Shown here piece by piece: positions 60,410 to 64,000 of a DNA stretch of 64,000 nt; positions within the stretch are counted from its first letter, which is position 1, and every line of letters begins with the position of its first letter. Below the pieces are notes generated by a model. That model did no database searches. It had not been told where the DNA came from and was given only the letters and a program-made list of their open reading frames with translations. Position numbers and translations under genes: made by a program. The stretch comes from an uncultured Lachnoclostridium sp. (GTDB lineage: Bacteria; Bacillota; Clostridia; Lachnospirales; Lachnospiraceae): NCBI GenBank assembly GCA_948330435.1, contig CAOJBY010000001.1, positions 186,001-250,000 on the forward strand, given 5' to 3'.

Positions 60410-60601
60410 ATGAAAGTATTAAATTTTCTTCTTCGTATGGTATTTGGTGCTATTGGAATACAGATTATCAATATGGTTTTTATTTCTCAAAATATTGCCA
60501 TATTTGTCGGATTAAATGCATTAACCCTTTTGACAGTAGGAACCCTTGGAATCAGCGGGCTTGGGCTGCTTTATGGCATTGCGGCCTTTGGAATTTTGTG
60601 A
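60410..60601 (+). CDS. bofA: Pro-sigma-K processing inhibitor BofA family
   Basis: A 63-residue membrane protein with two hydrophobic segments. The C-terminal family motif is NALTLLTVGTLGISGLGLLYGIAAFGIL. In B. subtilis BofA holds the SpoIVFB protease inactive until the sigma-G signal arrives. AGGACA is a weak ribosome site. Next to DUF2508 it reflects the recR-yaaL-bofA neighbourhood, with one gene inverted. Confidence 0.88.
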   Translation: MKVLNFLLRMVFGAIGIQIINMVFISQNIAIFVGLNALTLLTVGTLGISGLGLLYGIAAFGIL

Positions 60602-60612
60602 AATTTTTACAA

Positions 60613-60641
60613 TTTACAAAAAAGAAAAAGACGTCTATAAT
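60613..60641 (+). promoter_or_regulatory. Promoter candidate of the Tad operon
   Basis: TTTACA (60613-60618) and TATAAT (60636-60641) with a 17-nt spacer. A second TATAAT is at 60657-60662. A palindrome TGGTTTG-AAT-CAAACCA at 60701-60717 lies downstream, a possible operator. Confidence 0.55.
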
Positions 60642-60758
60642 CTAAACACGATCGATTATAATCTTTCTGGCTGGGCCAACAGTAGCATAGCCCATATCTT
60701 TGGTTTGAATCAAACCATATTTCCGAATTGAATCATTAAGATAGAAGGAGGTGTCAGT

Positions 60759-60887
60759 TTGACGTTTGTACTACAATTTCTGCGGAAAAACCCGGGAGTT
60801 CTTTTGCTGACCATGTTTTTTCTGGAGATTCAGATGGTTGTCTGCTTATTTACCGGAGTAATACTCTTACAAGGAGGGATTCGGTGA
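60759..60887 (+). CDS. 42-residue membrane peptide at the head of the Tad operon
   Basis: A small frame starting at TTG (60759) with AGAAGGAGGTG upstream. It is mostly one hydrophobic segment (LLLTMFFLEIQMVVCLFTGVILL) with a short basic N-terminus. The stop overlaps the GTG start of the CpaE-like gene (GTGA), so translation is coupled. It is not an Flp pilin, which would have a type IV-like cleavage site. I do not recognise it. Confidence 0.5.
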   Translation: MTFVLQFLRKNPGVLLLTMFFLEIQMVVCLFTGVILLQGGIR

Positions 60888-61849
60888 GAAGAAAACAGAT
60901 AGCGATTTGCGATGAAGAGCCGGAATACACACGACGGTTTGCGGAGTATGCCAACCGATATCGGGACCCATTGTTTATAGTTCATGGCTATACAGATGTA
61001 CAGGAACTTGTAAAAGACATAAAGGATCATCCGGCAGATATTATTCTTCTTTCCAAGAAGCTTTCAAGAGAAATTAAAGGAAAGGAGCAGACGGGGCAGA
61101 TTATTTACCTTACTGAGGAGGAATACCAGGAGGAATCAGGCTATCCTGTGATCTATAAGTATCAGTCGTGCCCCCGGATTTTGCGGCAGGCTTATTCCGC
61201 CTATGCAACGCAGGCATCTGTAAGCCTTGGAACGGCTCTGCGGTTTAGAGAGATGAAACGCATAGGTGTTTTTTCACCGGTGGGACGAACAGGGAAGACT
61301 AGTTTCGCCCTGGCTTTTGGAAAAGAACTTGCAAAACAATGTAAGACCCTTTATCTCAATATGGAAGAGTTTTCAGGCTTTGAGTTGCTTTATCCACGAG
61401 AAGATAACTGGACCTTATCAGAACTTATATATTTTATGAAACAGGGAAAAAATGCTTTCGCCTGTAAGTTGGAAAGCATGATAGGCCAGATTGGGGGCCT
61501 GGACTATATTCCACCAGTCAAATCACCCATAGAACTAAAAATGATCGGAAAAGAGGACTGGGAGGAACTTCTTCGGATATTGGAAAAGGAGAGCCGGTAT
61601 GAGTTTGTGATTCTGGATTTGGGCTGTGGAGTGGAGGGAATATTTGATTTGTTGGAACAGTGTGACAAAATTTACATGCCCTTTGGTATGGACGAGACGG
61701 CTCAGGCGAAGTTTTGGCAGTATAGGGAAACTCTGAAGCTTTTGGAAATGGAGGAAATTTTGGAGAAAACGGAAAAAGTAACCTTTTCTCAGACGGGCAA
61801 GATAGAGGAATATGCCCAAGCGGAAGGAAGAAGGTGGGGGAGAGTATGA
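60884..61849 (+). CDS. CpaE/TadZ-like ATPase (pseudo-receiver plus P-loop)
   Basis: A 321-residue protein. The N-terminal 120 residues look like a response-regulator fold (RRKQIAICDEEP, DIILLSKKL), but the phosphate-accepting Asp is Ser. The C-terminal domain is a MinD/ParA-type ATPase with FSPVGRTGKTSFALAFGKELA and FVILDLGCG. TadZ/CpaE proteins localise the Tad secretion machine at the membrane. GTG start at 60884 with AAGGAGGG. It overlaps cpaF by 4 nt (ATGA). Confidence 0.78.
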   Translation: MRRKQIAICDEEPEYTRRFAEYANRYRDPLFIVHGYTDVQELVKDIKDHPADIILLSKKLSREIKGKEQTGQIIYLTEEEYQEESGYPVIYKYQSCPRILRQAYSAYATQASVSLGTALRFREMKRIGVFSPVGRTGKTSFALAFGKELAKQCKTLYLNMEEFSGFELLYPREDNWTLSELIYFMKQGKNAFACKLESMIGQIGGLDYIPPVKSPIELKMIGKEDWEELLRILEKESRYEFVILDLGCGVEGIFDLLEQCDKIYMPFGMDETAQAKFWQYRETLKLLEMEEILEKTEKVTFSQTGKIEEYAQAEGRRWGRV

Positions 61850-63084
61850 AAAGAAACTGGGAGAAAATGCGGACAGAGCTTCAGGAACAGATACAAAGAC
61901 AAATGGATCTCTCCCGAGAACTTACAGACGAGGAGGTCTGGGAAGTAATTATGCGGGAGATCCTGAATTTTAGCAGCCGGAATTATCTGCTGCTAGAGGA
62001 AAAGCTGCGGATGCAAAAAGAACTTTTTAATGGGATACGAAGATTGGACTTACTCCAGGAACTGATTGAGGATCCGTGTGTTACGGAAGTTATGGTAAAT
62101 GGTCCGGAAGATATTTTCGTGGAAAAGGATGGACAGCTCTTTCGGTGGGACAAGCAATTTCCCTCAAAACAAAAACTGGAGGATGTAATTCAGCAGATAG
62201 TAAGTTTTTGTAACCGCAATATTTCCAAGACAAATCCCATTGCGGATGCCAGATTGACGGATGGATCCAGGGTAAATATTGTATTAGATCCGATAGCACT
62301 GGATGGGCCGGTGATTACCATTCGAAGATTTCCGAAAGAACCGATTCGGATTGCCCGGTTAATTGAGTGGGGATCCGTAACCTATGAGGCGGCTGAATTT
62401 TTAAGAGAGGCGGTAGTGGCGGGATACAACATCTTTGTAAGCGGTGGAACCGGCTCGGGAAAAACAACTTTCCTAAATGCTCTTTCAGAATTTATTCCGC
62501 AAAGTGAGCGAATTATTACCATAGAAGATAATGCGGAACTTCAGCTTGTGACAGCTGAGAATCTGGTGAGATTAGAAGCCAGGAATGCGAATCTGGAAGG
62601 GGAACATGAGATAACTATACGAGACTTGATTCGTACAGCTCTCCGAATGCGGCCCAATCGTATTATCGTAGGAGAAGTCCGTGGTGCCGAAGCTATTGAC
62701 ATGCTCCAGGCCATGAACACCGGGCATGACGGTTCATTAAGCACTGGACATGCCAATAGTCCAAAAGATATGTTAAGTCGGCTGGAGACTATGGTATTGA
62801 TGGGGATGGAACTGCCTTTGACCGCCATACGCAGGCAGATAGCTTCCGGAGTGGATCTCATCGTACATTTGGGACGGCAGAGGGATGGAAGCAGACGGGT
62901 TCTGGAGATCGTGGAACTTGACAATATGTCAGAAGGGGAGATTCTTCTACATTCCCTGTTTGCTTTTAAGGAGGAGGATAATTCCGGACAACAGGTTTGT
63001 GGAAGCTTAAAGAGACAGGATGAACTGCGGCATAGAGATAAAATGAGAGCTGCGGGAATTGGGAGGGAAGCGGGTGGACTATAG
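61846..63084 (+). CDS. CpaF/TadA secretion ATPase
   Basis: A 412-residue traffic ATPase powering Tad pilus or type II/IV-like secretion. Walker A is in FVSGGTGSGKTTFLNAL, the Asp box follows in RIITIEDNAELQL, and MRPNRIIVGEVRGAEAIDMLQAMNTGHDGSLSTGHAN is the family Walker B/His box. The N-terminal domain (about residues 1-100) is charged and helical. The ATG at 61846 overlaps the cpaE-like stop. An alternative GTG at 61834 is possible. The 3' end overlaps tadB. Confidence 0.92.
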   Translation: MKRNWEKMRTELQEQIQRQMDLSRELTDEEVWEVIMREILNFSSRNYLLLEEKLRMQKELFNGIRRLDLLQELIEDPCVTEVMVNGPEDIFVEKDGQLFRWDKQFPSKQKLEDVIQQIVSFCNRNISKTNPIADARLTDGSRVNIVLDPIALDGPVITIRRFPKEPIRIARLIEWGSVTYEAAEFLREAVVAGYNIFVSGGTGSGKTTFLNALSEFIPQSERIITIEDNAELQLVTAENLVRLEARNANLEGEHEITIRDLIRTALRMRPNRIIVGEVRGAEAIDMLQAMNTGHDGSLSTGHANSPKDMLSRLETMVLMGMELPLTAIRRQIASGVDLIVHLGRQRDGSRRVLEIVELDNMSEGEILLHSLFAFKEEDNSGQQVCGSLKRQDELRHRDKMRAAGIGREAGGL

Positions 63085-63811
63085 GAAGTATTATCCAAAT
63101 AGGACAGAAAGAATTATGTTTGCCATAGAAGCGGCAACATTGACGGGCATGATTTCTGTGTGTTTTTATAATTCGCTCTGGGCATCTTTGGCATTTCCCG
63201 TAGTTCTTCTGTGGCTACACAGGGAAAAGGGGCAGGTATTGGGGGAAAAACGAAGAAAAGAATTAAAGCTACAGTTTAAGGATGCCATTCAGGCAATTGC
63301 CGGGGCTTTGGCGGCAGGATATTCCACAGAAAATGCGTTTCGGGAAGCAAAGAAAGATTTACAGCTTATCTATGCAGGGAATACAGACATTGTGCAGGAA
63401 CTTTCCGCTATGGAACGAAAGTTGGATGCAAACCAGACAATAGAAGCGGCTGTGGAGGACTTTGCAAAACGGAGTGGGCTTATGGAAGCGGAAACATTTT
63501 CGGAAGTCTTTGCCATAGGAAAGCGAAGCGGTGGAGACTTGATCGGTATTATGCAAGATACGGCTGAGACAATTGTGCAACTTGTAGAGACGGAGCGTCG
63601 GGCATCCATGGCACTTGCATCCAGAAAATATGAACAGAAAGTAATGAATCTAATTCCCTTTGCCATGATTCTGTACCTGAGAATTGGCTGTCCGGGATTT
63701 TTGGATCCTCTATATGGAAATCCGGTGGGAGTTTGTGTGATGACAGCCAGCCTGGGACTTTATCTTTTGGCCTGGTATATGGGGAAACGTCTGCTGAATA
63801 TAGAGGTGTAG
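63074..63811 (+). CDS. TadB-like type II secretion F-domain membrane protein
   Basis: A 245-residue inner-membrane platform protein. Membrane segments are at about residues 24-45 and 195-235. The cytosolic F domain has LKLQFKDAIQAIAGALAAGYSTENAFREAKKDL and TFSEVFAIGKRSGGDLIGIMQDTAETI. GTG start at 63074 after GGGAGG; a TTG at 63059 is a weaker choice. It overlaps cpaF by 11 nt. Confidence 0.88.
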   Translation: MDYRKYYPNRTERIMFAIEAATLTGMISVCFYNSLWASLAFPVVLLWLHREKGQVLGEKRRKELKLQFKDAIQAIAGALAAGYSTENAFREAKKDLQLIYAGNTDIVQELSAMERKLDANQTIEAAVEDFAKRSGLMEAETFSEVFAIGKRSGGDLIGIMQDTAETIVQLVETERRASMALASRKYEQKVMNLIPFAMILYLRIGCPGFLDPLYGNPVGVCVMTASLGLYLLAWYMGKRLLNIEV

Positions 63812-63816
63812 GAAAA

Positions 63817-64000
63817 GTGAAGCTAAATAGACTTATTGTAAAGAAATTAAAAGGCCGTTTTCCGGGACGGGAGGCTGTGAGGGAGAACCTGAAACTGTTA
63901 TATGCCGGAACGGACGGTTCCAAAGAGGAGGAACTCTATTATATTGAAAAAGTCAACTTGCTTCTGAAGGTGCTGGCGGCGGGGCTATGTATGGTGTTTC
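63817..64000 (+). CDS. TadC-like protein, N-terminal part (cut by window edge)
   Basis: An open frame from GTG at 63817, 5 nt after tadB, running off the window. It reads MKLNRLIVKKLKGRFPGREAVRENLKLLYAG and then a hydrophobic segment (LLLKVLAAGLCMVF). Position after TadB and the start of a membrane segment fit the second F-domain protein TadC of the Tad system. Only 61 residues are visible, so the call rests mainly on context. Confidence 0.65.
   Translation, partial: MKLNRLIVKKLKGRFPGREAVRENLKLLYAGTDGSKEEELYYIEKVNLLLKVLAAGLCMVF

Noticed and set aside
60759..60887. Flp-type pilin
   Set aside because: It lacks the G/E-type prepilin cleavage motif after a short basic leader and is mainly a single membrane helix.

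Overview
The window looks like the replication-origin region of a low-to-moderate GC, spore-forming, anaerobic Firmicute, most likely a Lachnospiraceae member (Blautia-like). The reasons are the order recF / S4 protein / dnaN / dnaA // rpmH-rnpA-yidD-yidC-jag-mnmE-mnmG-rsmG-parA-parB, the families DUF4446, DUF3881 and DUF2508, sporulation genes (SpoIID, SpoIIQ, SpmA, SpmB, BofA), a reverse rubrerythrin with a PerR regulator, HydF, and two T-box leaders. The genus is inference; the family-level call is fairly safe. I recognise no insertion sequence, CRISPR array or integrase.

Layout. 1-3170 (minus strand): recF (cut by the window edge), S4 protein, dnaN, dnaA. DnaA boxes lie on both sides of dnaA (1702-1761 and 3264-3306), as in a bipartite oriC. 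3370-12460 (plus): ribosome, RNase P, membrane insertion and tRNA modification genes, ending in parA-parB. Two perfect parS sites flank the parA promoter. 12500-15360: DUF4446, serS, DUF3881. 15360-17010: an AT-rich stretch with a DUF3888-like gene, tRNA-Arg(CCU) and a YkgJ-type cysteine protein. 17010-27600: a D,D-carboxypeptidase, T-box-controlled ileS, glycogen phosphorylase, a SpoIID/SpoIIQ pair, a GIY-YIG protein and a hemolysin-III protein. 27900-31140: a heptad-repeat coiled coil, BFD ferredoxin, reverse rubrerythrin, PerR and an NlpC/P60 hydrolase. 31190-39640: hydF, then a block matching the B. subtilis yaaO-tmk-...-holB-ricT-yabB-yazA-rsmI-abrB neighbourhood, with a guanylate-kinase-like gene where tmk would be and a DUF4015 lipoprotein where yazA would be.

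39870-54410: spmA and spmB, normally adjacent, are 13.3 kb apart. The intervening DNA holds two catabolic modules. One is a PucR-type regulator facing a gene set of an ATC-hydrolase-like protein, a GcvT-like folate enzyme, a short-chain dehydrogenase and a protein I do not recognise. The other is an AraC regulator, a GH2 beta-galactosidase, a GPH-type sugar transporter and a second AraC regulator. The PucR module is the best candidate here for an undescribed pathway; I suggest tetrahydrofolate-linked demethylation or C1 removal from an unknown small molecule.

54430-64000: a LysM-GH18 spore-type hydrolase, a DUF885 protein, T-box-controlled metG, DUF2508, bofA, and the start of a Tad-type secretion/pilus operon (42-aa membrane peptide, CpaE-like, CpaF, TadB, TadC) that runs off the window. 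Most genes right of the origin are on the plus strand, as expected for leading-strand coding.
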